Assembly (NCBI RefSeq): GCF_032854445.1
Contig: NC_088298.1
Coordinates: 24,515,295 to 24,579,294, forward strand
Length of the DNA: 64,000 bases
Reading direction: 5' to 3'
Source: Liolophura sinensis
Taxonomy: Eukaryota > Mollusca > Polyplacophora > Chitonida > Chitonidae
The first letter of the stretch is position 1, and the number at the start of each line of letters is the position of its first letter. Made by a program: the position numbers and the translations under genes. The notes under the pieces were generated by a model. The model did no database searches. It saw only the letters and a list, made by a program, of their open reading frames with translations, and was not told the DNA's origin. Below, one piece after another: positions 10,745 through 23,100 of this stretch.

Positions 10745-11738
10745 GTATATGGTCTTGCGTAGCCTGAGTTGAAATGGGATTGGGAAGGGCTAAGTATACA
10801 AGAGTTCTGTGTTAATCGACATGTAAAATCTTATACACAGTTATGTACACATGTGAAAACTATCCAGACTACTCGGGATAATCGCATTTAAAGACATTTT
10901 ATGAGCTGAAGAAAATGCAGGAAAGCGATTATAAACGGGAGTTTTTCCGGTACCTGTGTCCTAACACAATACGCCTACATAAGAATCACTGTCAGTTTAT
11001 TTCATTTAAAGTTATTTCGTCTAAACAAAGAATCCTCTTTTTTAATTCACCCACTTATCATTTTACGTCATCAACTCTGTGGAAAAGTTGTCACATAATC
11101 TGAAGTAAGAAACGTCGCATTGGATTCCTTCCTCGAGTTTGGAAGATGTACTCCGTTGATAAATTGATTCCCTCCGTTTGGTCAATTTCAGTCTTTACCA
11201 ACACTTATAACCCAGGTTCCATTTTTTTTTTGTTTTTTTTTTCTGCAAAGTCGGGTAAGAAGTGTTGCGTATAGCCACACAATCTAAGTAATCCTTTTTC
11301 CCGACACCTTTTCCCATTCCAGAGCTTAGGTCAACCGAGCAGGTTTTAGTTCCACCTACATCCGGGCCACCTATATAAAATTCCCCTTTGGTCCTTAATA
11401 TGTTGGTACATGCGCAGGTGCAGTCACTTATTGCGAGAGTTCGCTTGTTTAGAAGTCCCAATAATGGCTTCATCGCACTTCTTGTCTACGAAAATCTTCA
11501 GCCCAATTACGTGTAAACCAGCTTGGAAGAGATCGGAAAATTGCTGAGTAGTTTCTTTATTTTTTGTCTGTATGTATAGGCTAAATACCTCTAGATCAAA
11601 CTGTCAGATCGTTCAAAAATTGTACTGAAAAAAAGTTCCAGTACCACTGAATTTCCGGTATTTTCCGATCAGAATGTACATTTTTTTCTGTTTCACAAGT
11701 TCAGGAAACAAAACCACTGTCCGGTTTTCCTCATAATG

Positions 11739-12128
11739 TGACGTGAGAGAAACCGGAAGCCAAAAAGAGGCATGCGCGTAAGTCCACACAGGCTATGTGA
11801 CCTTGAACAACTGAGCTTGAACCAGCTTACACATGACTTCGAATCCATGAAATCGCCAAGATCTGGAAATACAGAAAAGGAACAAAGGATAAGTATTGCA
11901 CTGAAACCAATCAGCTTTCAAAATGACTACATAATACTCTTTGACAAAATCAAATAAAAGTAAGCTTTTTTTCTTTTCTCTGCACATGTACGAGTTGAAA
12001 AATTATACTTGACAGCTAAAACAGGGAAAAGCACACACGTTTTAAAGTGACATGCTCTTGCCAAAAATAGTCCAGGCACGCGCGCTCTGGCTTCTCATGT
12101 GACAACGATTACGTCTCAAATGACGTCA
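11739..12128. promoter_or_regulatory. Second promoter-type motif cluster
   Basis: TGACGTGA (11739-11746), ETS-type ACCGGAAGC (11752-11760), NRF1-like GCATGCGCG (11770-11778) and a perfect CRE ATGACGTCAT centred on 12121-12128. Short ORFs in the area (61-68 codons) are domain-free. Confidence 0.3.
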
Positions 12129-13140
12129 TAGCGGTTTTTTTTCTTTGACTGAAAATTATGTCTATAAGGAAAGCAATTGATCGACAAGTTTTGTGACAAA
12201 AGAGATGAAAAAAATAAATAACGTTACCCAGCATGGACTGATATCTTTATTACGTTTGCATGCGTAACGGATAAGCCTATTATTATTAGACGGGTATATA
12301 TTGATTTTAAGATAAATATATGTCTGATCAAAATACACCAGGAGTCTAAGCATCATGTTACCGTCCGCGTATGGACAGGTACAGCACAGAGAGACTTATG
12401 AAAATGCACGATAAGCACAAATTGCAACCGTATTACAGGAAACTGGGCGTGGCTCGGTGAGCAAGATGCGCTACTGCAAAATACGAGGCAGAACGGTTTT
12501 ATTTCTGGCTATGAGCGCGAAATTTATGGATTGCACCGTTCTCACTGTTTGTGTGTCTGTTCTCGCGCTATTACTTTCGTTGAATCTTTACGTTGAATAT
12601 CGAAACAGATTTTCGTATACTAGCCGTCAATCAATATGGGCTTTACTGATCAAAATAAGATAAATTACATCAATATCGTCCAACACATACAGGCTAATAT
12701 GAATTGTTTATGTCGTCAGTTTTACCCGTTATACTGTGTACGCTGGAATACAAACAGTAATGAAGGTGAAAAAGCAAACAGCACTGCAGTATTAAACAAT
12801 AAAAACGGTTCCAGTATGACAAGCACATATTACTGGTGACTTCTGTTGAGCTACAATAACTTGTGGGCTTCTTTAAAGATTTGTCACCTATCGCTCTACA
12901 AGGCTCGTGTTATAATCGACTTCAGGATATAAGATCAAAGCGTCAATGAATGATCAATCCCAACCCAAGAAATCGATATCGGGTCGAAAATTAGAAGGCA
13001 TATCATTTTTCCTACAATAGACAAATTGCGGACATCCTGGTCCTGATAACTGGCGACATCAACACGAATGTTTTGTGCCCCTGGCAAGAAATTCTTTTGC
13101 ATAGTGCTTTTCCACGATGTATTTATCTCGTATCCGCTAA
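12129..13140. other. Gene-free stretch with small domain-free ORFs
   Basis: A 68-codon ORF at 12457-12663 contains one hydrophobic stretch (CTVLTVCVSVLALLLSL) that could be a membrane segment. It matches no family I recognise and has no visible splice partner, so it is not annotated as a gene. Confidence 0.35.
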
Positions 13141-13147
13141 GCAGCGA

Positions 13148-13166
13148 GGGGGTGGGGGTGGGGAGG
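13148..13166 (+). other. G-rich tract (G5-T-G5-T-G4-A-GG)
   Basis: Closely spaced G runs on the plus strand that could form a quadruplex with one two-G run. No gene association. Confidence 0.5.
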
Positions 13167-13916
13167 ATTGGTATTTGATAGACACTTATCAAAAGGTAAC
13201 AAGGGAAAGGTGCTTGAGAAGACCTTGTATACGGTCTCTTGAGACACAAATCCATTAGCTTCCCACAGCGCACGCGCCGGCTGTATTCAAGGTGCCCTAG
13301 TCTTGGCGTCCGTAGTCCGCATTTTATACAAAAGCCTCTTTTCATTAACCTAATCCTAAATTTGAAGTATCCGTGTTTACTTTACGGAGAAAAAAAAAAA
13401 CACCAGACGAGCGAGATGCGTAACATTTCAAGTGGTACAAAGGCTACTTTGCATACAAAACTGACACGAAAGAATAAAGCAGGAATTTAATAAAGTTTTA
13501 GGGACAGCATATTCACAAGGATTTGTAAATCTACCGATATTAGTTTGAATAAACAATAAATCAGCACATTCAAAGAATTTCTTATAAACAGTGGGAATCT
13601 TTCACACACACAAAAAAAAATAAAAAATAAAAAAAAAGAAGAAAAAACCCAGAATCCCATTCAATGGACTTGACATCGACCTCAGATCAGAACTTTAAAA
13701 AAATTTTACTAAGAGGAAAGTGACGACAATTATTTTGTCCATAATCATTGTGGCAACTCTGATGATAAACGTCGGTTTGTCTTTGAAAGTACTGAGTGAA
13801 ACAGTACATAAAATACACGTAATTGTATTCAGTATAATAATAATGAAGTCGGGGCACATCACGTAAATGTACACGGTTTCACAAGCTCTCGGCCTACGTG
13901 GTAATACCACGTATAG

Positions 13917-13919
<3 letters not shown>

Positions 13920-13982
<63 letters not shown>
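13920..13982. repeat. (AT)n microsatellite
   Basis: About 31 uninterrupted AT dinucleotides. Confidence 0.97.
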
Positions 13983-13985
<3 letters not shown>

Positions 13986-14216
13986 GGTATGTTTTTGGAA
14001 TCTTTAGATATACATACAGGTGCCAAGCACTGACCATGGCCGTGACCAAGTCATTACATCACAACACAATTACACAGTTATTGTGACGTAATGACGTGGT
14101 AAAGGGTAAACATTGAACTATTTTTTGAAATAAAATGGTTAGTCACTTGATAATGATCTTGGCAAGTGGATTGAGAGTTTGGGAAACCGTTCACATTTAT
14201 GTGGTGATACATAGAC

Positions 14217-14217
14217 A

Positions 14218-14253
<36 letters not shown>
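14217..14253. repeat. (TTA)n microsatellite
   Basis: About twelve perfect trinucleotide repeats. Confidence 0.95.
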
Positions 14254-14415
14254 GATATTGAGACCACGTACATCTATAAGTCTTAAGCAGTACACAATGC
14301 ATTCTCTTTGTTTCAAAATTAGCTTAGTCAAGGCGATGTACCTAGGAAGTTACAACACATTGTGTGACTTGTGTGAAAATTTAACCACAGCGAGAATACT
14401 GTAATCAACACCTAG

Positions 14416-14958
14416 TGTGATATTTTCTTGTACAAGTGAGTTGGACAACACTGTGATTATTTTATGTTCAAACGACTCGAACAACAGTGTGATCATTTTA
14501 TGTTCAAGCGAGTCGAACAACAGTGTCATCATTTTATGTTCAAGCGAGTTAAACATCAGTGTCATCATTTCATGTTCAAGTGAGTCGAACAACAGCCTGA
14601 TAATTTCATGTTCAATTCAGTCGAACAACAGTGTGACCATTTCATATCCAAGTAGGTCGAACAACAGTGTGATGATTTCATGTTCAAGCGAGTCAAAGAA
14701 CATTGTGATAATTTCATGTTCAAATGAGGCGAACAACAGAGTGATAATTTCAGTTGTAAGCGAGTCGAAGAACAGTGTGATAATTTCATCTTCAAGCACA
14801 TCGAACAACAGCGTGATAATTTCATGTTCATTAGACTTGAACATCAGTGTGATAATTTCATCTTCAAGTAAGTCGAACAACAGTGCGATAGTTTCATGTT
14901 CAAGTGAGTCGAACTATATCAGTATGGTAATTTCATGTTTGAATGAGTCGAAGTAACT
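14416..14958 (+). repeat. Minisatellite M3, 36-bp unit, 15 copies
   Basis: Units built on GAGTCGAACAACAGTGTGAT and TTTCATGTTCAAGC. One plus frame (179 codons, ESNNSVIISCSS-like) and two minus frames stay open because 36 is divisible by three. One copy carries +3 bp (near 14915). No start, signal or domain supports a protein. Weaker copies (GAGTCGAAGTAATG near 15160) continue to about 15230, suggesting an older, larger array. Confidence 0.93.
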
Positions 14959-15635
14959 GAGGCCAAACTAGCAGAATATGATAAGTGTATGACGACCCAT
15001 GTGTAGTGCCCATTGAAAATAATTCGCATCTAATTTTACACTGGACTGAGACAACCGTGCTATAATTCACTCTGAAATTGGCCATTATCAAATTGTGATA
15101 ATTTTTTGCTGAAGTAATGCAAATCATGTAAGCAATAATGGTAATATTTTATGTTGATATGAGTCGAAGTAATGTAGCAACAGCAGTAGGACAATTGTAT
15201 GTTGGTGTGAAGCGAACCAAGACAACGATAACGGCGTGTAGCCGTTCAGAACCGGTTCCAAGCTTAGTATACCGGTTTGAAGCTCGTTGACAGGCAATCG
15301 TGAGGAACACACTCAGTTTGGAACAAATCCCAGTCTCAAGCGGAGATTATATTTCCAGACTTGTTAATTTAGTAATTCATTTAACCAATACTCAAAGATT
15401 TTAAGTTTTGTGAGTGGAAGAAGGAGATAAACCACCGGTTTTTGGTGAGTTACTGACGAACTTTTCCACGTGTGACGCACTTACATGCGCATCATGCTTT
15501 AAGTCGTAGAAAATATGTTCATTTCTATTTGAACGCTAGATTGTACCAACGGCCAATCGAGAGTCGTCAACCGAATATTGCCAATATTAAATGTCTCATG
15601 GTAACTGAGAAGGGTTTAAGCTACAAAATCAGTGC

Positions 15636-15725
15636 CCAAAGCTGGGTTTGAACCCACACCTCGTGTGTCGCAGCGGTTGACTGAAAAACAAGCATCTTAA
15701 CCGCTCTCTCTTTATCGTTCATGAT
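15636..15725 (-). repeat. tRNA-like SINE head (unclassified)
   Basis: Minus strand reads GGTGTGGGTTCAAACCC (B-box type) preceded by GCGGTTAAGATGC. No tRNA cloverleaf can be completed, so it is a SINE relic rather than a tRNA gene. Confidence 0.45.
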
Positions 15726-16096
15726 TGGATTCGTTATGAAGATCCTATACCGGAGATTTTTGGGCAAAACTTTATAAGCTCATATCACAATCGGGTTTGT
15801 ATTATTTTGTTATTCTAGAATAGCTTAAATAAATATCTTTCATAAAATAAGTCAGCCTTTTTTTGTGCGTGTGTTACCATTCAAAATCATTAACAAAGTT
15901 CCTAAAGTTTAATTTTTTTCAAACTTTAGAATCATTTTAATTTAGTCTGATATTTAAAGGGGAAAATGTGGGATGTTCTTAATAAATACAGAAGAATAGC
16001 TTATATGAATTTTTGTCAAAAATCTCCGGCATAGCCTCATTAAGTCGCGAGCACTAACCCAGCTCAGGCTGGTTTCTTCCCTGGTCTTAAATCCGG

Positions 16097-16203
16097 GGCC
16101 AGTTTCATGAAACGTACTTAATGTAAAGTGACCTTTAGCTAAGTTCACTTGATATGTCCACAACATACGTTGCTAGTTAAGTGTGCTTCACGAAACCCGT
16201 CAC
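16097..16203. mobile_element. Small foldback (MITE-like) element
   Basis: Left end GGGGCCAGTTTCATGAAACG and, on the other strand, right end GGGTTTCGTGAAGCACACTT are imperfect inverted repeats, each followed by ACTTAA-type sequence. Too short to encode a transposase. Confidence 0.55.
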
Positions 16204-16862
16204 AGGGACCCAGGCCAAACTGCGATTTTACTACAGTAAACCAGTAATCGTAAAAGTGAAACATTCCTAGGCGCAGCGCAAGACTCCAATCAAATAAATA
16301 TAAAATGCACACATCCATGGGGAACACAACCTACTTCAATTGGAAGCTAAGCTGTGTACGTTGCCTTGCTGTTTTAGTTCGCTGTACCAAGTTGATATTG
16401 CTTTACTGGCTACTGATTAAAACAGTGTAACGCCACACATGAGCGAGGTCTGCATTTATCTGACAGCGCAATTTTTTTGGCCTAATTCAGCTTTGGTCAT
16501 GTTACCATTCGAGGACTTGTGCAAGCTGCAATTATTTAAAGTTTATCCAAGCAATTCGAATAAAACTTAAATTGACAAGCGGCGGGATTTCACCGGTTAC
16601 GGGTGAGCATTTACCAACGATATCACGTTGCCATTCGACAACTTATTGTAAGCGAACTGCATTCGCCTTCAATGTATTATCAGTCAAGCAGTGCATCCAC
16701 AGACTTACTAAAGATGAAAACAGAGAAAAAAAATGACACTTCAAGTATCAGCTTGATGTGAGAGGCCATTTACAGAGACTGGTGTGCTTGCTGACTGATT
16801 GATTGATGAATTGATTTGAAACAGACACATGTCATATGATTAATACAATGTCTCAATAGCGT

Positions 16863-16868
16863 TTTAAT
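16863..16868 (-). terminator. Possible poly(A) signal ATTAAA for Sp8/9
   Basis: First ATTAAA/AATAAA-class hexamer on the minus strand downstream of the stop codon, about 740 nt after it. A weaker CATAAA variant lies at 17534-17539. The AT microsatellite at 17042-17117 would fall in the 3' UTR if the distal signal is used. No cDNA support is visible. Confidence 0.25.
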
Positions 16869-17041
16869 TTTCATGATCATATTCACAGATTATATATACA
16901 CACTGCGCGTGCGGGTCCAACAATTGTAAAGGCGTCAAAGCACAGGCTAAAGTGGGTTGTCAGATTCCACCACTCTTACGACAAAATGTGCCGCCTAAAC
17001 GTTTCATTGCCTAAAAAAGCCGAGTTGGACGTAATAACATA

Positions 17042-17056
17042 GATATATATATATAC

Positions 17057-17117
<61 letters not shown>
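17042..17117. repeat. (AT)n / (ATAC) microsatellite in the probable 3' UTR
   Basis: AT dinucleotide run interrupted by two ATAC units. It lies between the Sp8/9 stop codon and the distal ATTAAA signal. Confidence 0.95.
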
Positions 17118-17119
<2 letters not shown>

Positions 17120-17239
17120 CAACAGATTTGAATGCCGTTTGACACAAACAAATACTTACTGAGGAATTATACGTCCAGTGTTTTTGCCTGTTTCAATTCA
17201 CATCGGCGCTGTTACAGAGTTTCATTGAGGCATTCACGA

Positions 17240-17247
17240 TGACGTCA
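17240..17247. promoter_or_regulatory. Perfect CRE palindrome within ATGACGTCAT
   Basis: TGACGTCA downstream of the Sp8/9 stop. It is one of six perfect copies around the gene. Confidence 0.45.
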
Positions 17248-17607
17248 TAACCAACTTGCTGGAACTAATCCGTGTACTTCCACTTATGTCAGAAATCACA
17301 ATATTGGGGTGGCTTCAAATTCAAGTCAGTCAGTTTTGTCTTTTCAGAGCCGATGTGATATCTAAAAGTAACGATATGTCCTAGGTGGGGTTTGTAAATT
17401 TACTTTCGCTGTCGTTTCGTTGTTTCAGAACTCCGGAAATCTGCGCGTGTAACTTGAATGAAGTACTTCCGGGTCACGCCATATCCAGAACATAAGATAT
17501 CCTGGCGTCGATCAAATAATTATAAACAATGGTTTTATGTACAGAAGATATAAGGATATGTATATGTATACAATTCAACACAAAACAAAAATAATTATAA
17601 CGTCTCG

Positions 17608-18897
17608 CTAGTTCTTCTCGAGCTTTAACGCGTGAGAGTTCGTGATGTGATGGACACTTTGGGAGTGGGCTACGTTTGAGGGATTTGGTGGTGTCGAACT
17701 CGTGCTTTTGGCGTCGTTACTGTTGTCAGAGTCACTACCGTCGCTGTTTTTCCCGTTCGGGTTGTTATGCGTTTTCACGTGCTTCGCTAGATGGTCACTG
17801 CGCATGAAACGTTTGTTACAGACGGGACATGCGAAGCGCTTCTCTCCCGTGTGCGTGCGTAGGTGTCGCTGTAATTCGTCTGAGCGTGTGAACCTCTTTC
17901 CACAGAAGAGCCAGTTGCACACGAACGGTCTTTCTCCTGTGTGCCAGCGAAGATGAGCTTTCAGATGAGATGTCTTCCCGTAAACTTTTCCACAGCCCGG
18001 GATGTGACAGCTGTGAATGTTCTTTTTGCGCAGGTGTTCGCCAGCGGGGCCAAGGCGCTCCGCTTCTTGGCAGTTCGGGCAGTCGCAGTTCGCCCTTCCT
18101 GTGTACCGTCTCTGAGAACGAGGGCTGGGCAATGAGGGAAGCCCGGATCGTGACAAGAAAGGATTAATTCCACTCGACAGTTCGTTCTGTGAGGGCAGCA
18201 TTGACTTGTACGTGTCCTGAAGTAGGTGTTGACTTGAGGGTAGAAATGGGCTTCCAGAGCCACCCAGCGCATGCGTAATAGAATAGTCCGCGCTGGGGTA
18301 ATTCGACATCTGGGAATGAAGACTCCCAGCAGTTGTCGCTCCTGACACATCTGAGAGCCAGTTTCCGGCAGCCGCGGACCTGACGTCCCAGAATGCCGAT
18401 GCCGCGGCTGCGCTGTTCATGCTTCCAGCCACTTCCGGTTTAATAGAGTGGAGGTGGGGACCCGTCATGGACGAAAAAGGCCATGACTCGTAGGCTACTC
18501 TGGAATACATGCTGCCCAGGGCTGCGTTACTAATGCTTCCTTCGCCTTGTACTTTCTGCAAAAACGCCGCCTGCGCTGGATCGGTCTGATGGACCGACGT
18601 CGGTCCAGAGGTAGACCTAAAAATGTCACTTGTGTAGCTGGAGGTGCAGGAAGGGTTAGTGTTTATGGAGGAATATGTTAGTCCCGAGTTCTGGAGTCCC
18701 TCTGAGGTGCTGAACGCCGACAGCGGCTGTGACGTCAGGGAGAGAGGGCACGGACCATTCATGGTGGACCCGGGTTTTCTCCAAGGATGAAATCCTTTGC
18801 CCACGGCGGCGTCGGCGAGCGGAGGCGGGCTCTTGCTGCTGATCTTGTTACATTGAGCAGCCAACATGGCTAAAGGTGTTCCGCCAAAGTGATGTTC
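17608..18897 (-). CDS. Sp8/9: Sp8/Sp9-type zinc-finger transcription factor, main coding exon (exon 2)
   Basis: Nuclear DNA-binding transcription factor of the Sp6-9 branch, known in bilaterians for appendage outgrowth and neuroectoderm patterning; it binds GC/GT boxes. With exon 1 the protein is 437 residues, of which this exon gives residues 9-437. Seen in order: Sp box ([13 protein letters not shown], 15-27); GKGFHPWR (41-48); YESW and FWDV patches (near 144 and 177) that match vertebrate Sp8/9; Buttonhead box CDCPNC (279-284); three C2H2 fingers at 305-327, 335-357 and 365-385 (genomic 17767-18009). Finger helices [16 protein letters not shown] and RSDHLAKH are the GC-box-reading set. A Ser/Asn-rich tail follows and TAG is at 17608-17610. 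The exon does not start at the ATG at 18867. It opens ten codons earlier at 18897, after a long pyrimidine tract and CAG, and these codons ([10 protein letters not shown]) continue the family homology. A possible ATTAAA poly(A) signal is at 16863-16868. No break or missing key residue is seen. Calling it Sp8 rather than Sp9 is not justified for an invertebrate single-copy gene. Confidence 0.96.
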   Translation of the reverse strand, partial: EHHFGGTPLAMLAAQCNKISSKSPPPLADAAVGKGFHPWRKPGSTMNGPCPLSLTSQPLSAFSTSEGLQNSGLTYSSINTNPSCTSSYTSDIFRSTSGPTSVHQTDPAQAAFLQKVQGEGSISNAALGSMYSRVAYESWPFSSMTGPHLHSIKPEVAGSMNSAAAASAFWDVRSAAAGNWLSDVSGATTAGSLHSQMSNYPSADYSITHALGGSGSPFLPSSQHLLQDTYKSMLPSQNELSSGINPFLSRSGLPSLPSPRSQRRYTGRANCDCPNCQEAERLGPAGEHLRKKNIHSCHIPGCGKVYGKTSHLKAHLRWHTGERPFVCNWLFCGKRFTRSDELQRHLRTHTGEKRFACPVCNKRFMRSDHLAKHVKTHNNPNGKNSDGSDSDNSNDAKSTSSTPPNPSNVAHSQSVHHITNSHALKLEKN

Positions 18898-19012
18898 CTG
18901 AAGCGACAGAGAGAGAGAGAAAAAAACATAGATTATTCATACGAACAAAAGTTTTACTGAGCTAAATAAAAACCAAACAAAGAGAACGAGACACTGTTCC
19001 TTCCTGCCTTCT

Positions 19013-19092
19013 ATTCCTCCACCCATATGACCGCCATCCTACATTAAGTGGAAAATTCTTGAGCACGCCGTAAAACACCAATTCAAATCAAT
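19013..19092 (+). mobile_element. SINE family A 3' fragment inside Sp8/9 intron
   Basis: CTTGAGCACGCCGTAAAACA with a diverged upstream body, only about 115 bp from the splice acceptor of exon 2. Confidence 0.7.
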
Positions 19093-19932
19093 CACATGCA
19101 AATTATGCACTCCAGAAAACTGCAACTGTTGATTTAAGGTGAAGTTGGAATTCATTTCAAGAATATTATAATACGTCGTCATGAGGGAACAGATCAAATG
19201 ACTATTAGACAAGGCTGTGAATGAAAGAAATAATGGGTGGGTGACAGGAAAACGAGTTACTGACACACACACAAATCTATATTAGTTAGTCCCATTGTCT
19301 TCTGGTTGGTAGAAAAAAAACTTGATGTGGAGAGAATAACATTCTAATGCAGCTATACATGGTACGAAAGGGTCGTCCATTTTTGGACGTGATAAACACA
19401 ACAAAATAACAGGAACATTGTGTGTTTCAAATACGTAAAAATGAAAGATAACCACATTCCAACTGAAAAAATGTTGTTCCGAACAGTTTCAAAGGCGTCG
19501 GCGTCGCATAGATTATGATATCCGGAATTCCAATCAGAGAATATATTTACACATAAATGTTTATAACCATGATCAAATTCCGCATATGTCTTGTATTTGT
19601 ATACTATAACACGCATGTCGGTTTGCCAGTCTTCAAAAGGATCTCCCTTTTAGCGCGGGTTTTACCTACGTCGACAACAAAGAGCAGGAATTCTAAGTCA
19701 CTGACCCGTACTATTTTCCGGGCGTGGTGTTACATTTTCGGCAATTAGGCGAAGTGCCGGAATTTTTGCAACCCAGGAAAGAGGGAAACTTATTTCCAAC
19801 ATTGAGCGTGCACACTGAGGCGAACAGTGTACCAACTCAGAGATAAGATCTGGAGAAGATCATTATCACAGGTGATAAATCGGTCGGTTTATAACCTCGC
19901 CAATGACATCTTGTCACAACAACAACATGATA

Positions 19933-19940
19933 TGACGTCA
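19933..19940. promoter_or_regulatory. Perfect CRE palindrome in Sp8/9 intron
   Basis: TGACGTCA within ATATGACGTCAGT. Confidence 0.45.
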
Positions 19941-20131
19941 GTAGGAATTCATGCCAGTCACGTGACCTTCTATATGTGAGGCGTGGAGAGTTATCGAACT
20001 TCTAGTTACAAACACGGCGACTGACGCACTAATGTAGTTTGACCATGGCAGGTTGAAAAAAAACATGGTTACTTTTGTAAAATAGCGCCTCATATTTGTT
20101 ATTTTCGAGGTTCTCTGAAAAATGCATAGGT

Positions 20132-20148
20132 GGGGGGGGGGGGGGGAG
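20132..20148 (+). repeat. Poly-G run
   Basis: Uninterrupted run of about fifteen G, then AGGG. Also a likely sequencing/assembly length uncertainty. Confidence 0.85.
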
Positions 20149-23100
20149 GGAAGACAAAATTACATGAAAGTGTGTAACTGTACGGAGGAATTGATACAGA
20201 TTGAAGGGGTATGTCTTCAAAATTATCAAAAATTTAAAATTAAAATTTAAGGTAAATTCAATGATATTTACTGCTGATGACATGAAAAGGCACCTCGTGT
20301 ACTTACATTGCATAACAAACAATGAAAAAGGTGGATCTTTTTACCAGATGTTTCAGGCAGAAGCAAATCATTTCTTCGAAGCGAAAAATGTCAAACAGTG
20401 ACTGGTAAATTTTCTAAATTTTTCTGGATGTCTTGTCACTTGTAAAGAATGTGAAAGTTAAAAAAACTAGATGTATAATATACATTGGCAGCGCGCGCGT
20501 TGCCGGGTAACGAGCAACCAGGCGCGAGCGGTATAGCGCAGGCATATTCAGGAAGATATGTTGAAGGCAAGAAAAAGAGTCAAGGAGGGCTTGTGTTAGC
20601 ATAAAATCCTCGCAAATAAAAATAGCGATAGAAGAAAGGAGAGCCAAGATATTAACTGAGTAAAGACCGAAACCTCACGCGAGCTGTCTATTCAGGACGT
20701 TATGTCTTTACAAAGCGCGGCCAAATATCTTTAGAAATCGTCAGAGGTAAAGAGGTTTTTAATGCTGTGGCTTTCTCCAAAAGAGGTGGTTCGGTTAAAA
20801 ATAGTCCGAGTTAAAAACTTAGCACACCTGGGTGAAACGCTTGACTACTCCGTGTACGTTACAGCCCTGAGTCTGCACAGTTTTTATCTTTTGTATCGAC
20901 GGGCGTTTCTTAAATGGACACGGCAGTATTTTAGGGTGAGGAGGTCATGGAAATGAAAGTGTATTTAAAAAAAAAGAAGGAGAAAGAAAGAAGAGAAGGA
21001 GTCTCTTTAACTACATATGTATCTAAAAAGGCGTGGGGAATTGAAGACCAAAGTAGATGTCACCCCTTTTAACACAACTACACAATCTGTTATTTAGTGA
21101 TCTAATTCGTCAAAACACGAATGTATTACAACTTTGTGTGATAAACTGGAATGCGTTTGTTTACGTTCTGTGTGCCCTTAAGGCTGATATATCTGCACTC
21201 GTGTGTGGCCTTCCACTCTAAAATGGATTTTCTTTTTGAGGGTGTGGGAGGGGCAATGATAGAATTGCATTTGCTCAAGAGCAGTTTCCAGACGTTGTGA
21301 TGAGCTGGGAAAATACTGCACGATGGGGTATTTTTACTTTATACAAAGAGCATGACAAATACTACTTGTTACATTTGAGACGTGTGTTGTTGGTTAACAA
21401 AGATTATTGGGCGGCACTCCTATACACTGCCGGATGGGACCATTTTTTTAGTTGTCAAAAACAAACCAATTTCCAAAGCCATATGGTTGTATATCCACAA
21501 CTGAACATGGTGATGCTTGACGCCAATATCACATTAACATCTGCATTGATTTAAAAGCAACTTTGTTGCCAAATGTTGCAGATCTCAGAATATTTTATGA
21601 TTCAGTTTAATTTTAAAAAGTTATAATTTCTCATTTGAATTAACTCCTTAAGTTTTACAGGGTGGAAACGTAAAACCTATTAAGTGTAATGCCCACTTGA
21701 ATATATAGGCCTGTATAAAGAGAAATAGCCCGTGTTCATATAAATCTGGCATAGGCCTACTACGTGGTCAAGAAATCCCAAAACTGCGTTCTCTTCAAAA
21801 CCACCGCAACTGTGTCTAAATAAAACGCCAGGTCAACAACGCCCTTTTCAAACCTAATTGATAAATTGTCATTGACAATAGGGAGTGTTTTAGCTGTAAA
21901 GACGTCCCATTTAGCAGAACGTGATCTCGCCAAAGACCGTGTGATTTAGACAGGGCAATAATATGACCAAGCTCACGTTTCCTTGGTTATATTTCATTCT
22001 CACAGTATCTCGCGCACTGCGAGAGAACCACGTTGTCTCTAACCTTTGGTGAGGTCTGACTCTAAAATGGCTGCCGATGACACTTCAAAGGAAATCAGTT
22101 TTCTCTTTTTCCATTTTAAAATGTACTTCATTTGTTCGAATAAAAAGAGCAACTATGCACGGTATGTGTGGTTAAATCGAATAAAAAGATAGTTCAACGG
22201 CTGTTTTGGCTGCTCTGCGACATTAGCTTTATGTCAACACCATATGTTCCCATAACTTCTCAACACGATCAAACAAATATGGCTTCATGAAAAAAACCTT
22301 GATTAAAAATCTCAGCACCAGACAACCACAATGCCAACCGTATTATATAAGAAATAGAATATAAGTAAAAAGACCTACTATACAGGATACACGTGGGAAC
22401 TCTTGTCAACTCTGAGAAAGATTACAACTATACCATTGCAAAGAAAACTGTTTGTTTGGGAGAAAATCTTTTCTGTGCAAACTTCCTAGAGTAATTTCGT
22501 TATCCTTATCAATGCTGTAGGGGGCCTTGTTATGCGGCAGAGTTTTTCATAAGAACGCCTGTAACCGATCGGGAGATCGGGTAAGAGATAAAATATATAT
22601 CGCCTGTGTTGTCTAATGAGGCATCCCAGATCTCGTGTAAATCCAGCGTGAGAAATCACAGAGCGTTGCCGAAAAAAAAAAAAATCCTGCTTGTAAAAAA
22701 GAGGCCAACCTTGGTACAAATTCGCTCCACAACAAAGGGGGCGCTGTGCAATCAACTCGCCGTGCGTGAACGGTAGGGTGACATTCTACACTATAAATCC
22801 AATACGGTGACAAGACCGGGAAGAATTGATCTGACTTCTGGTGAATAGTTCGCTGAGAGAGAGAGAGAAGAAAGAGCTATATTTCTGATCAAATCGCTGT
22901 ATTGGGTTTCCTTGAAGTTGTTACACGCTGTATTTTACGACCATGTGAACCATATAGCGAAGTTCTATAACAAATGCATGCGTGCAGCGAATATCGTTTC
23001 AAGGAAATTGGCCCTCTTAATGCTGAATATAATACATGTATACAGGAAGTGAAAGGATCCAGCCTAAGTATCAATATGCGGAATTTTAAAGACCGATATT

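Noticed and set aside
11888-11910. miR-92-like seed (TATTGCAC)
   Set aside because: Only the seed matches; the rest of the mature sequence and a hairpin are absent.
11772-11957. 61-codon ORF with coding-like composition as exon 2 for the 10663-10744 candidate
   Set aside because: The CAG at its start lacks a pyrimidine tract and the phase does not match the 10745 donor.
12457-12663. 68-codon ORF with a possible transmembrane segment
   Set aside because: No family match or exon partner; a hydrophobic run alone is weak evidence.
14417-14956. 179-codon Ser/Asn-rich repeat ORF
   Set aside because: Explained by the 36-bp minisatellite; opposite-strand frames are equally open.
15636-15725. tRNA gene from the GGTTCAAACCC box
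   Set aside because: No complete cloverleaf. Similar B-box relics at 40.99, 42.63, 47.02, 54.86 and 62.63 kb behave as SINE heads.
17961-18350. 129-codon ORF on the same strand as Sp8/9 in another frame, and plus-strand ORFs opposite it
   Set aside because: Shadows of the Sp8/9 coding exon in other frames.
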